In this document: positions 48,640-60,200 of the stretch, piece by piece
Numbering within the stretch: the stretch's first letter is position 1
How the letters are laid out: each line of letters begins with the position of its first letter
Origin: Leguminivora glycinivorella
Lineage: Eukaryota; Arthropoda; Insecta; Lepidoptera; Tortricidae
Length of the DNA stretch: 64,000 nucleotides
NCBI RefSeq assembly: GCF_023078275.1
Contig: NC_062988.1
Location: forward strand, 1,877,501-1,941,500
Direction of reading: 5' to 3'
The notes under the pieces: generated by a model
What the model was told of the DNA's origin: nothing
Database searches by the model: none
The model's input: the letters and a program-made list of their open reading frames with translations, nothing else
Program-made: the position numbers and the translations under genes

Positions 48640-49885
48640 TTAACCACTTTATTCATATTAAACGTACTCTAAAGTTATCAAGCCGATAAAGTTCTTTCTC
48701 CTTTTCTATCACACAAATATCTCGGAATAAGGGGGTGAATAAGGGGGTAATTCGTTTTGTTTAAACGAGACTGCAATTTTATTTTGTTTTCATGTATTTA
48801 GGTGGTAGGTACATTAAATACATATAAGAGCCTTAATGTTTCCTGCACTTTGTTGCATCTGCTTGCAACAAACTTACACAGTGGATGCATTATTGATAAC
48901 ATTTGACCCATATTTGTATACTTGTCCACAAAGAGTTCGCTATGTCCCCGCCTCGTGTCAGGATTTACTGATAACTGAGTACCTAGCCAACGTCACAACC
49001 CCTTACGCTTCGTAAGCGTTTCTTAGCTATGTGGCGTCTGGGTCCATATTGGCCCATATAAAATTATTTGTTATAAAATTATTGTTTATACCGATTTGTG
49101 CTCCGAATGCTCATTTCTCATAATTTTACTTATCATAATTTTGTTTCATTATTATCAATAGTACTACTATCACTGTTCATAATAATCATTTAGCCGAAAA
49201 TTTTTTATCATAAATTCTATACAAATATTTAATAACATTCATAATTTTGTGTTTAAGAAAATCATTCATCATAAAATTATTTAAAAAGTTTTGGGAAGTT
49301 CTATGAAAAACTTGTGCCATTTGTAGAAGCGCGCTTGGAGCTTTTACAGTGACATATACTATTTACACTAAAAAGTCGTTTCTGGGTTGCTCACGGTCAA
49401 CCTAACACGCTCCTCCTCGCTACGCTCGTCGTCGCACCTAACTGGACTGTCAGTCTGTCACATGTGATTTCTGTTCTGTTAACAATAATATAACGATAAA
49501 TTATATTACTCGCAATCGTTATGATCAATAATTATATAAACATTAACATTAGTATAAAATGTATTTATGATGAATGACATTATGAACATAAGACATAAGT
49601 CATTCGAAGTTACGATAGTTATTAACATAAAATTGTTTAAATAATGATCGTTACAATGTAAAATTGTATGAGAAACATTTTCGGACTACCAATAATCTAT
49701 ATACCAATTTTATATGAACTTTGGCGCACCCGTGGCGTCTCTGTCAATGCCAAAGTCGTGCTACAATAATCTAACAGATGGCGCTTAACGTCAGCTAGTA
49801 GACAAGTGCGGAGTATCAATCCTACAACACACTAACGGCACATCTCGGACAATGGCGATCAAATAAGTATATGAATAACCTAACC
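48640..49885. other. AT-rich spacer between genes 2 and 3
   Basis: Many TTATCATAATT-like strings and a GC-richer patch around 49390-49460 (GCTCCTCCTCGCTACGCTCG). No gene, RNA or well-delimited element that I can support. Confidence 0.4.
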
Positions 49886-49889
49886 ACAA

Positions 49890-50049
49890 AATTAAAATTT
49901 TGAAAAAACCCCCGACTGCGACATAGTTGACCGATTTTCATGAAACATGGCTAAGAACACTCCCGACTGACTCAGCTTTCAGACAAAAAAAACTAAATCT
50001 AAATCGGTTCATCCGTTCGGGAGCTACGATGCCACAGACAGACACACAC

Positions 50050-50088
<39 letters not shown>

Positions 50089-50115
50089 CGTCAAAATTTT
50101 AACACCCCTCCGTTT
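49890..50115 (+). repeat. Interspersed repeat ending in an (ACAG)n microsatellite
   Basis: AAACCCCCGACTGCGACATA, CCGATTTTCATGAAACATGG, GGTTCATCCGTTCGGGAGCT, GACAGACAGACAGACAGACA and ACACCCCTCCGTTTTTGCG. This layout is common in lepidopteran genomes. Confidence 0.8.
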
Positions 50116-50134
50116 TTGCGTTAAAAAGAGGCGT

Positions 50135-50345
50135 GTTCCTACTTCCTACGCACACAGTCTAAGCTCGTGTAGGCAAACACGTACCATACCAGTATGAGTG
50201 AGATAAGACAGGTCGACTGATCGCGTTCTTGACAGGCGGTAACTGAGAGGTAACCGAGAGCGGGTGGGCGACACTGTTAGTGGGAAGCAGGGAGTGACCA
50301 TATCGTACGTTAGTACTCTTTATTATACTTGTATACTATGCCTGT
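50135..50345 (+). repeat. Interspersed repeat family N copy 2
   Basis: CACACAGTCTAAGCTCGTGT, CTTGACAGGCGGTAACTGAG and TACTCTTTATTATACTTGTA; counterpart of 41040-41253. Confidence 0.8.
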
Positions 50346-50595
50346 GTGGTGACGGGTTAAGAATTTCACCACCCCCTTTCTTCCCGTGGGTGTCGTAGAA
50401 GGCGAATGTGTTATATGGGTTAAATTGTGGCGTAGGCGAGAGGCTGGCAACCTGTCACTGCAATGTCACAGTTTCGTTTTCTTTCAACCCCTTATTTGCC
50501 AAGAGTGGCACTGAAGCTTTATTAGTTTCATGTGCTCTGCCTACCCCTTTTTGGTATACAGGCGTGATTGTATGTATGTATGTATGTATACTATG
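50340..50595 (+). repeat. LINE-like 3' repeat, family M copy 2
   Basis: GTGTGGTGACGGGTTAAGAA, TTCTTCCCGTGGGTGTCGTA, CTTATTTGCCAAGAGTGGCA and a (GTAT)n end. It directly follows family N; the same adjacency is suggested at 40165 and 41040. Confidence 0.75.
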
Positions 50596-50611
50596 CTTTT
50601 ACTGACACTCT

Positions 50612-50752
50612 TCTAGGCCTAGCACATGATTGCCGCGGGAGTATGTCGCCGCGAGATAGACTACCCGTCCTTATGTCATTAATACAGTTAGAAGGAGACG
50701 TGTGATCTATCTCGCGGCGACATACTCCCGCGGCAATCATGTGCTAGGCCTA
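50612..50752. mobile_element. Palindromic MITE
   Basis: AGGCCTAGCACATGATTGCC-GCGGGAGTATGTCGCCGCGA and its complement TCGCGGCGACATACTCCCGC-GGCAATCATGTGCTAGGCCT. Nearly perfect 50-bp arms, so it may be a young copy. Confidence 0.88.
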
Positions 50753-50964
50753 CTGTAGCGGCGCGACAAAGCCAGACTTCGTTTAGATCGCAATATAGCC
50801 TCGACGATTGTCACCTTGGCTAGGCCGGCTGGTCTTACTACAATGTATCTATATTTCATTGAATGGCTCTTTATATACTATTATAACATCGTTCATTTCA
50901 AAATCAATTTTAACAGGGAATATTGAGTAGAGTTCTCCTTCTCTGTCTATGGCATAATAATTAA

Positions 50965-51168
50965 GGTACAGCGTGGCAAATCTCGACTGGGGGGCAAATG
51001 TAACTGGTCCATTTTCTCCATGTTTTACAATGTTTGCATTATTAAATAGAGTGTCCACCGGTTATATATGGTAGGCGTGTTCAGTGGATGTAGAACTCAA
51101 GGAAAAAATGGATTAGTTACAATTGTCCTCCAGTCGAGATTTGCCCCGTTGTACCTTATGTCGGATTT
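50965..51168. mobile_element. Palindromic MITE, family C copy 3
   Basis: TTAAGGTACAGCGTGGCAAA-TCTCGACTGG to CCAGTCGAGATTTGCCCCGT-TGTACCTTA; the interior has CACCGGTTATATATGGTAGG. Confidence 0.85.
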
Positions 51169-51547
51169 TTTCTGTAATACTTACAGCCGAATGCCAGTAA
51201 CCGCAGACTTACATGGCCGATTACCAGCTTATCAATAAAAAATACTAGATTATATTGGAATTTCCCGTAACCTTATATTGCCGATAAAATCAACTTTACA
51301 AAAAACACTGAAAAAAAAAACACTAGGTATATGGTATTTATATACGTTACACAGCATAACAGTTTATGGAATAAAGGAATGAAATTCAACTATGTGGCTA
51401 AAGCCGTAACAAACTAAACTATATGCGAGGAAATGTCACCAGTATCCTTGGTACAATCCCTCAAGGGCTTATTTTAGACATTAGCTAGCTTTTAAGTTTA
51501 GTTTTAGTTTCTTATATAATAATTATGTAAATATGTTCATGTAAATA

Positions 51548-51970
51548 ATAGTTATTTGTTATTCAAGGGGGCAAAGTTGTATTTTAACGCCGAGTGTGGA
51601 ATTGAAAAACGAGCAAGTGAAAGGATTCTATAGTTGAACCACGAGCGAAGCGAGTGGTTCGAGAATAGAATCCTGACCTTGCGAGTTTTTTAACACACGA
51701 GAAGTAAAATACATTTGCACCCGAGTGTAACACAAAACTTTTCCCCTCACTGAAGCGAGGAAACTACAACGCAAAAATGCGTTTATCACTGCTTCTACAG
51801 GTGGTAAATCATCTATATACTAGATTCACCTACTTTTATCAATTTTAAATCAGTTAATTTGACTTTATTCAAGGTCAAATTACTTTACCCACTAGTGGAT
51901 AAAATGCGTTTTTACCCGCTGGTATTAAAGGACGAAACACGTGTTTCCGAGCTAGTGAGGGAAAAGATTA
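51548..51970. repeat. Interspersed repeat family E, long inverted copy
   Basis: ATAGTTATTTGTTATTCAAG, TTGAACCACGAGCGAAGCGA, AACACAAAACTTTTCCCCTC, TTTTTACCCGCTGGTATTAA to CGTGTTTCCGAGCTAGTGAG. Full-length counterpart of 16895-17330, opposite orientation. Confidence 0.85.
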
Positions 51971-52558
51971 TTGTAACTATAACTTTCTCACACTTTTGTT
52001 ACGTGATTATGCGGCAGAAATGGTAGGTCAATGATGATTAAGTATTAATTCCTAACAGTATTTTCTAACACATCTATATAATCGATGGAATCAAACAAAG
52101 GAATGTTGTAGATTTTGATTGACGTACATATTGTATAATATAAATCAGCCTTGAGAATCTAAGGGAGCAGTTCCCGGCAACTTTGTACATAGCCACGTCA
52201 GCAAATTTTAATTGATCCTATTTTGTTACCAACATTTAGTAATATAAGTCGACTTTCGTAAGATATATACAGGTTAATTGTTATAATTAAGAAAATATCG
52301 ATACTAGAGAACCTTAATGACTAAATAAAACTTAATAAAACCTCAATTCATCAACAAAAACTTGGTAACAAAATAGGAATTAATAAAAACAAATTTAACT
52401 TTTTCCCTAATTTTTGTACAGACTTTTCGAGAACTGCTGACGGAAAGTTGGTGTTTTTTTTTATGTTGTACCGGAAACGTTTTTCCGGTTGCCCAACTAG
52501 CAAATATGCAGACATTAAACGTTGAACTACATATATTATCACATATTTGATCCTTGAG
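51971..52558. other. AT-rich spacer without recognised feature
   Basis: No conserved ORF or inverted repeat seen. Poly(A/T)-rich with no clear boundaries. Confidence 0.35.
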
Positions 52559-52559
52559 A

Positions 52560-52860
52560 AGCGCTGGTAGCCTAGCGGTATGTACGTGTGACTTTCGTTC
52601 CGGAGGTCGTGGGTTCGAACCCCGACTCGTACCAATGAGTTTTTCGGAACTTATGTGCGAAATGTCATTTGATATTTGCCAGTCGCTTTTCGGTGAAGGA
52701 AAACTTCGTGAGGAAACCGGACTAATTCCAACAAGGCGATACGCCGCTGGCTCTGTCGCGCCAATACGCAGTTACCCTCCGGGTTGGAAGGTCAGATGGC
52801 AGTCGCTTTCGTTAAACTAGTGCCTACGCCAAACCTTGGGATTAGTTGTCAAAGCATAAC
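52560..52860 (+). repeat. tRNA-headed SINE, family A, most complete copy
   Basis: Head GCGCTGGTAGCCTAGCGGTA (A box) and GTGGGTTCGAACCCCGACTC (B box), body CATTTGATATTTGCCAGTCG, CTTTTCGGTGAAGGAAAACT and AAGGTCAGATGGCAGTCGCT, end TTGGGATTAGTTGTCAAAGC. A 25-30 bp piece (CTGGCTCTGTCGCGCCAATA) is inserted at about 52746-52770. Confidence 0.85.
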
Positions 52861-53124
52861 GCAGCGAGGATGAATTCTAGACAGGAAATCGTTCTATTAT
52901 CGCTATGTATTTATATACTTGGTATGCACTTGGTATGTAAATACGAGTACATATAATAACAAACAAGCGCTGCAATGAGTCAGTAAATGATGACAGCTAG
53001 AAACATGATACAGTAGCTTGCAATTTTATTATGCCTATCTGCATTACTATATCTGGTTGGCACAAGGCTATCTATCTACCTTTTCTCAAACATTTCCATT
53101 ATATCCGCCCTTTATTTATTTATT

Positions 53125-53300
53125 TTGCCCGTGTGGTGACGGGTTAAGAATTTCACCACCCCGGTTTCTTCCCGTGGGTGTCGTAGAAATCGACTGTTGT
53201 CTCTGCAATGTCGCAAAATCGTTTTCTTTCAACCCCTTGCCAAGAGTGGCACTGAAACTTGAGTAGTTTCATGTGCTCTGCCTACCCCTTTTTGGGATGT
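53125..53300 (+). repeat. LINE-like 3' repeat, family M copy 3
   Basis: CCCGTGTGGTGACGGGTTAA, TTCTTCCCGTGGGTGTCGTA and TTTCATGTGCTCTGCCTACC. Confidence 0.75.
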
Positions 53301-53579
53301 AGGGGCGAAGATTTAATTCCCATAGAAAATTTGAATTTCGCGCTAAAAATTCGCGTTTATAAGTATTAATTAAAAGAAGGGTATGTTAAACATAATTATG
53401 AAGCTTTTGGTTTTTATTGTGCTTAAATAAATGAACTAACTTAAATTAATTTTTATTAAGCAGAAACGTCTGCTAACGATTCTAAACATTTTTATATTAA
53501 AGGAAAAAATGTAAAAATGTAAAACTTAAATTGCTCTTAATTGAAAAGGCTTACTATACTGTAGACGAGTTTCTTCGTG

Positions 53580-53785
53580 GAGTCAATTAATTGTGTGCTC
53601 TATTATGCTTAGGTTCTAAATTAAATTTTATTGTGAATTTGTTATGATTATAAATGTAATTCTAAATAATGTGCAAGCTAATACCTTGTAAATATTTTTA
53701 GTATTTAATTAATTGTGTAAATATTGTTTATAAGATTGACCTGTAAAACATTTTATCAATAAATAAATCAATCAATATGTTCCAG
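53580..53785 (+). repeat. Probable LINE 3' UTR with AATCAATC tail
   Basis: AT-rich 200 bp ending TATCAATAAATAAATCAATC-AAT, similar in style to LINE termini. There is no ORF in front of it, so the class is unsure. Confidence 0.35.
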
Positions 53786-54206
53786 AACAATATGAAGTTT
53801 ATAACCCTGATGTATGATTTCTGGGAATCCCCATATACAACAACAACTGCAATGTTGAACCAAACATTAAATAAATAATCTAGCTGTCCCTTTCTTGCTC
53901 ATTATCAGTTTAGTGCGTAAGAAGTCGATAGCAATAACTTTTTATGCATATCAGGAGTGTCCCAGGGGTATCTTAGGTCAGCGTCTAAAGCAAACTGAAT
54001 TAAATTAGACTTATCTCAAAGTAATATGGCATCATAGGGTCTTGGAATAGAGTCGTGATTCTCATACAAAATTACTGTAGTTATGTCGTAATTCCATTGA
54101 GAAACCGTGCTGATATCTGGTATAAAGAGTGCTTTAAAAGCAGGCTCAAAAATAGTGTCAATCGCAAATCGGGATTGTATACTGAACTTATGAGATTCAA
54201 TTCAAA

Positions 54207-57200
54207 ATGGAAGTCAAAAGTTTCGTAGCATTTTGTGTATTCCTTTTAGGGATAGATGGGACAGTGGGTGATGTGAAAAGTAGTTTAACTTTCGTTATAG
54301 ATGATACTGCCTCGATGAGTGATGATATAGAACAAGTGAAAATAGGTGCGAATGCAATATTTGATACTGTGACTGGGTCAAATTTTTCGCAAATTGATGA
54401 TTTTGTGCTAGTGACTTTTAACGACCCTGGTAAGTTTTTTTCTATACATGTACTTCAAATTCGATAGTTAAAGGAGAATGGGCAATTTTGTATGGGCGGT
54501 GTCCCATGGGTGTTTACTAATTAAATTAGACATAAATGTTTGAAAGCTTAACTGTAGTTAACAAATATTTAAATTGAAATGTTTAACACTCACACCCATC
54601 TTAAAGGCCGGCAACGCACCTCCAACACCTCTGGTGTTTCGGGTGTCCATGGGCGGCAGTGATCGCTTACCATCAGGCGACCTGTCTGCTCGTTTGCCTC
54701 CTATCCCATAAAAAAAAATATTGTGAGTTAGGTACAATGAACTCAAAAGTATGTCAGGGTGGAATCATCTATATCAACCGCAGTGCGACGTACATTATAA
54801 ATAGGAAAGCTAATCTTACAGCTAAATAAATAATTATATGAATGTCATTTTATTACATATAATTCGAATAAAATAATTATACAATAGGCTAGTTTCCTAC
54901 TAGTCAAATCAAACAAACAGACACACACACTTTCCCATTTATAATGTGCGTACTTTGCATAACAATCAATCTAGGTATTTAAACATTTTTATGGGGACCG
55001 ACTGATCGTGCTACAAAATAGATAGGCTAAGATCGTCGGATGTCTACCATTTATGTCTATCACGTTCTAACAAGTATGTAAGTGCGAAAGTGACGCATGA
55101 TATGACACTTGACGTACAGAAAACAATACACTTTGTATGTTACAGCTAGTTTAACTCAACTTCGTACCAGGACGAAAACCAGAAATAATTTCAAAAGCAC
55201 TTTAAGCTCAATCAATGTGGATGGTGGTGGTGATTGTCCCGAGTCGGCCATGTCTGGAATCAAAATGGGTCTCCAGAACAGCCGAGAGGGGTCTTCCATA
55301 TATGTGTTTACTGACGCCTCGGCTAATGATTACAAATATTATGATGAAGTTGAAGCTCTTAGTCAGAAAATGGGATGTCAGGTATGTCATTCAGTAAACG
55401 TAAAAATCGGCAAATACCGCGCGGTCTCGGCGCCGAATAAAGTTTCGGTCCATTCGGCGTCGAGATCCTGAGTTCTTGGGGTCCGGGCGCCCTGAGTCTC
55501 TTTGGAGAACATTCAAAGAGAGGGACACAACTGGCGACCGTAGAGCTGGCAGTTACCTCGCTCAACGAATCAGTTTGGCAGTCCAGCGAGGTAACGCAGC
55601 CAGCATCTACGGCACCTCTCCGCGGTGACCTTTATAAATTTAGTTTAGTTTTACTTTTGTATTCTTTATATGTATATATAAGTATTTTTATATTTAGTTT
55701 AATCTACTTTTTTTTATTAATTCGATAAACTTTAATGGAATGTGCACGAGTTAGGCACGTCACAGACAGTCTGAAAAATTCATAATCTTAAAAAAATACT
55801 TGTATGCAACCTGTTCAAACTGACAGATCTGTCAGATTGATCTGACTGGTTGCATACAAATATATTTTAAGATTATGAATTCTTCAGACTGTCTGTGGCA
55901 TGCCTTAGACCTTATTTATAATATAGGCTTTATCATCTCCATGTACTTTACTCAATTTCATCCTGCGTGAAAAACTTTTAATTTTATAATAATTAATTTC
56001 CACGGATTATTAATGTTACATCAATTCACTTGTTATATCAATTTCATAGTGGTTACAAAATTGACTATACCTGCTACTGTACAGTTACCGGCAATAACAT
56101 CGTACAAAAAGAAGGCTGCATAAATATCTGACACATTGGTTCTTGTGGCTCTATAAAGAAGATTCTGTCAGATTTTTTTGCGGCCTTCTTTTTGTGCGAT
56201 GGATACATTTAATCAAGGATGATAGTTATTTGAATGAATATCAATATGAATATGCCGGAACTGACAAAGCCCATAGAAAAAAGTGTATGAAATGTAAGTA
56301 TGGGCCATTTAGGGATAAAACTAAATGGCGCTGCTTCGCAAATTTCCCAAAAATGTAATATTAGAACAGTTTACAACTTATATTACAAGCAGAAGGAATT
56401 GAAAACAGAATACTGATTAATGCTATTGTAATATTAGCTAAAAATTGGTAAGCATTAGACTCTTCGTTCGTCGCGACATCTATTGACAAGTAGCAGTTAC
56501 TGTTTTTTTTTGGAGTATATTTTGTATATTTCAAAGTAGGTCATACTTTTATACGGTTTTTTAGACTTAATGTCAACTATTAAACGAACTTAATCAAATA
56601 AATTTAATTTCTGGTCTTATAAAAGTAACATTTACGAAATTTGTAGTTGATAGTTATCACTATTGTAGGTACTGACAATTTACGCTATTTGACGCGTGTT
56701 TGTCGCTAGATGTCACTACAAATAACCCGCATTTACTGATGTATCGAGTTACACCTCTTCCCTTACGTATTCCTCTGTGCCTGTATTTAATTTATAGATT
56801 GCAAGATTTTATCTTATTTTTAATTTACAGATTGTTTTTGTACTAACCGGTTATTGTTCGGAGTCGGACAAGAAGTCGAAAGGATACTTGGTTTATAAAG
56901 ACCTCGCCAATGCTACCAACGGACAAGTGTTTCATTTAGAAAGAAAAAGTGAAATCGGAGAGGTAAGCAATACTGATTGATAATAGTTATTTGTTTTACA
57001 AGGGAGCGAAGTAGTTTAACCACTGTGGAAGTACGAGAAAAAAATATATATATATATATTATAGGACATTCTTACACAGATTGACTGAGGCCCACGGTAA
57101 GCTCAAGAAGGCTTGTGTTGTGGGTACTCAGACAACGATATATATAATATATAAATACTTATATACATAGAAAACATTATTGTAAGGAAACTGTGGACGT

Positions 57201-60200
57201 ACTATGGTGTGTGTGTGTGGGTGTACTGTGGGATTTGTGAGCAAATGAAAGATATGTAGAACTACGAGTTAAAATTTGTATGAAATTACTTGGCACCTGT
57301 GAGAGAGTCTTTAACAATAGGAACGATAATTAAGTAAGTCTGCTTGACTGCTGCAGGCTCCAAGGGCGAAAAATAAATAAATATAGGGGGACACCTTACA
57401 CAGATCAACCTAGCCCCAAACTAAGCAAAGCTTGTACTATAATGGGTATAGATATAGAGAGAAAACATCCATGACGCAGAAACAAATATGTCTATTTATT
57501 TATAATTTTTATTTCAGATTCTGAAGTATGTGCAAAAAACTATAGAGAGCCGACATAACGTCCTGAAAAGTAAAGATTTTTCTCCTGGCTACGGACATAC
57601 ATTTGACGTAAGTCTACAGGGTACGTAGCAGAATGGCACAAACGCTCACGAAACGAAACGCTCGTCGATATCTATCTCTATCGCTCTTGCGTATTGGCGC
57701 GACAGAGCCAGACTACCTTTCGCGACGTTTCGTTTTCATTTCGCGTCAGAGAAATTCTATTCGGCTACGGCACCTGATATGTTACCTACTAAAATATACT
57801 TCTCTTACCTAGGTTTATTTTCTTTTCTCTTCTAAAAAAACTAACTATTTTGGCGCAGTGATCCAAAGTGAATCTTGGCCTCCGAAATGAGAGCCCGTCC
57901 CGATCCTGCGCAGCCTTTAGCCAGTCACTGCCATGATTGCTGATACTATGATTGAGGAGTTAGTGGCCGAACTCAATATCATCGGTGACACTGGTGACAC
58001 GAAAGCCGACAGACTTCGCTGGTTCGGTCACTTACTTAGAATGGGGGACTATCGGGCTGTCAAGAGTTTGAGTCGATGGACTGCTGGCCGTCCAGCGGGT
58101 TGACCCAGGTATCTCTGGGAGGACAGTGTGGCGGCGGATCTGCGTCAGCGTCAGGTCAGTGACTGGAAAGAGGCTGTGCAGGGTGGCGATCGCACAGCCT
58201 CAGAGGGACAGGTGGCTATCTCTCATTTCGGAGGCCGAGATTCACTTTGAATCATTGGGACAAAATAGTTAGTTGTTAATAAAGTTAAATTAATTTTTTT
58301 ACCATTATTTATTATGAATATGTCAAAAACCCCTCTTATCTCGTCTGTGATATGATATAAACAAGAAACAACTTTTCCAAGAATCATTATTTAACAATAA
58401 CTAATGTACAGATAATGGGAGTTTACTATCTAATAAGAAACATTCGTTATTTACATCATCATCATAATTATAATCATGAGTTTGTCTTGACATGTTTTCT
58501 CCTTTTATTAAGATTAGGCCGTGTTTCTATGAGTGAGATCCTATAATTGGCTCTGTGTTACTATTATCATAGTTAAAGCTGTTGGTTCTCCATGAAAATA
58601 AATTAATAAATATTTCATTCTCGAATAAATATTACATATGTAAATTGGATGACAATGTAATTTTAGGATAACATGGAGCTGATCTGATGATGGAGACAGG
58701 AGGTAGCTCTGTGACCTAATTGTGTTTGGAGTTCCTAGAAATGTCTTGCTGAAAATTAGTTTCCTGCTAGCGATAAAAACTTATGTACCAAGCGAAAACA
58801 AATTTTCTTGACAAAAAGCTTAATCACGAAACAGAAACAGAAAAGTACAGTTGGCGATAAAAGCTACTTATGTGCCAAAAATGTTTTTTTTTTAACCATT
58901 TTTTTATGTTTCAGATTCCAGTGGACGCGGATACGAAGGAATTAGTGATTGCGGTATCAGGGAAGAACCCTGCGGTCAGCGTGACGGATTCCGGAGGCAC
59001 TAAGTGGCCTACTACTGATATCACCAGGCTGAGCGAAATTGCCGTACGTTCATTGACAAATATATTATTACTTCGTGACATTCGGTCACTAAAGTTAAGC
59101 CAGTACAGTAACGTTGTTGACATAGTGAATACGAGCCAAGCGTGTACGGATGCGAGCAAAGCGTGCAGTCTGTGCGACTGATGCGTGATCATCGACCAAT
59201 CGTATTGTAGTATTCCATCAAGGCGCATCAAACTTTTGAAATCTTTGCGATATTTTGTGTCTTCGTTCTTGCATTCTATGACTAATCCCATCCCAGGAAT
59301 TGAAGTCTTTATGAAAACGACAGAAGGAAAACTAGGTGCCGTTTGATGTATCTGGTTTCTTCCCGAAGTTTTCCTTTATGTCGGACAAAGTATTAACGTT
59401 GGCAAAATATATGAACATAAATAGAACCGATTATTACTGATTGACAAGATAAGCCCGTAGTCCTGGGTTCGAATCCCGGTAAGGGTATTTATTTGTGAAA
59501 TCAACACAGATATTTATTCCCGAGACATGACTGCCTTCTATGCATTTGTATATTGTCGAATAACACCCATAGGTACTACAAGCGTTAATTAGTTTGTTGT
59601 TAGGTCGATCCGTGTAATTAAGGCCCCCATTTTTTTTTTTGCAGGTGGTGAAAGTAGTAGACGTGAAACCCGATGTGTATACGGTGGAGGTCGGTAGTGA
59701 GGACGAAACGCATGTGGTCGTGTCTGGATCCACCACGGTGCACTTCCAACATGGCTTCTCCACTGTCAGGCCTTCGAACATCAAGGAGACTGTCACCAGG
59801 CCTGTGCCAGGTATTAAAGATAAAATAAATAATTGTGCCATGAGAAGGTTCGGGCTATAGTGCCCACGTTAGCCTGAACGAAGCGAGGGATTCTAAAAGT
59901 AGGTGGAAATAAGTTTACTGCCCTGTGTGTACAGCTTTTCACACCACCTAAATATGAGGAAATCCCAAAATATGAATTAAGGTAAGGTGAGGAAGACTGA
60001 AGGGTTTTTTATGCGGGGTAAGATACTAGAAAGCCGCCCTTGCAATGCTTCTTTATAGAGGTACTGAACATATTTCGTCTTAACTTACCTTACCTTAATT
60101 CATATTTTGGGATTTCCTTATAGGTGATGTGAAAAGCTGTACACACAGGGTAGCGACCTTATTTCCACTTTGGGTGTTAACTTTTGAGTCCCTCACGACG

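Noticed and set aside
58911..59291. 126-aa minus ORF opposite exon 5 of gene 3
   Set aside because: Antisense of a conserved exon; no signal of its own.
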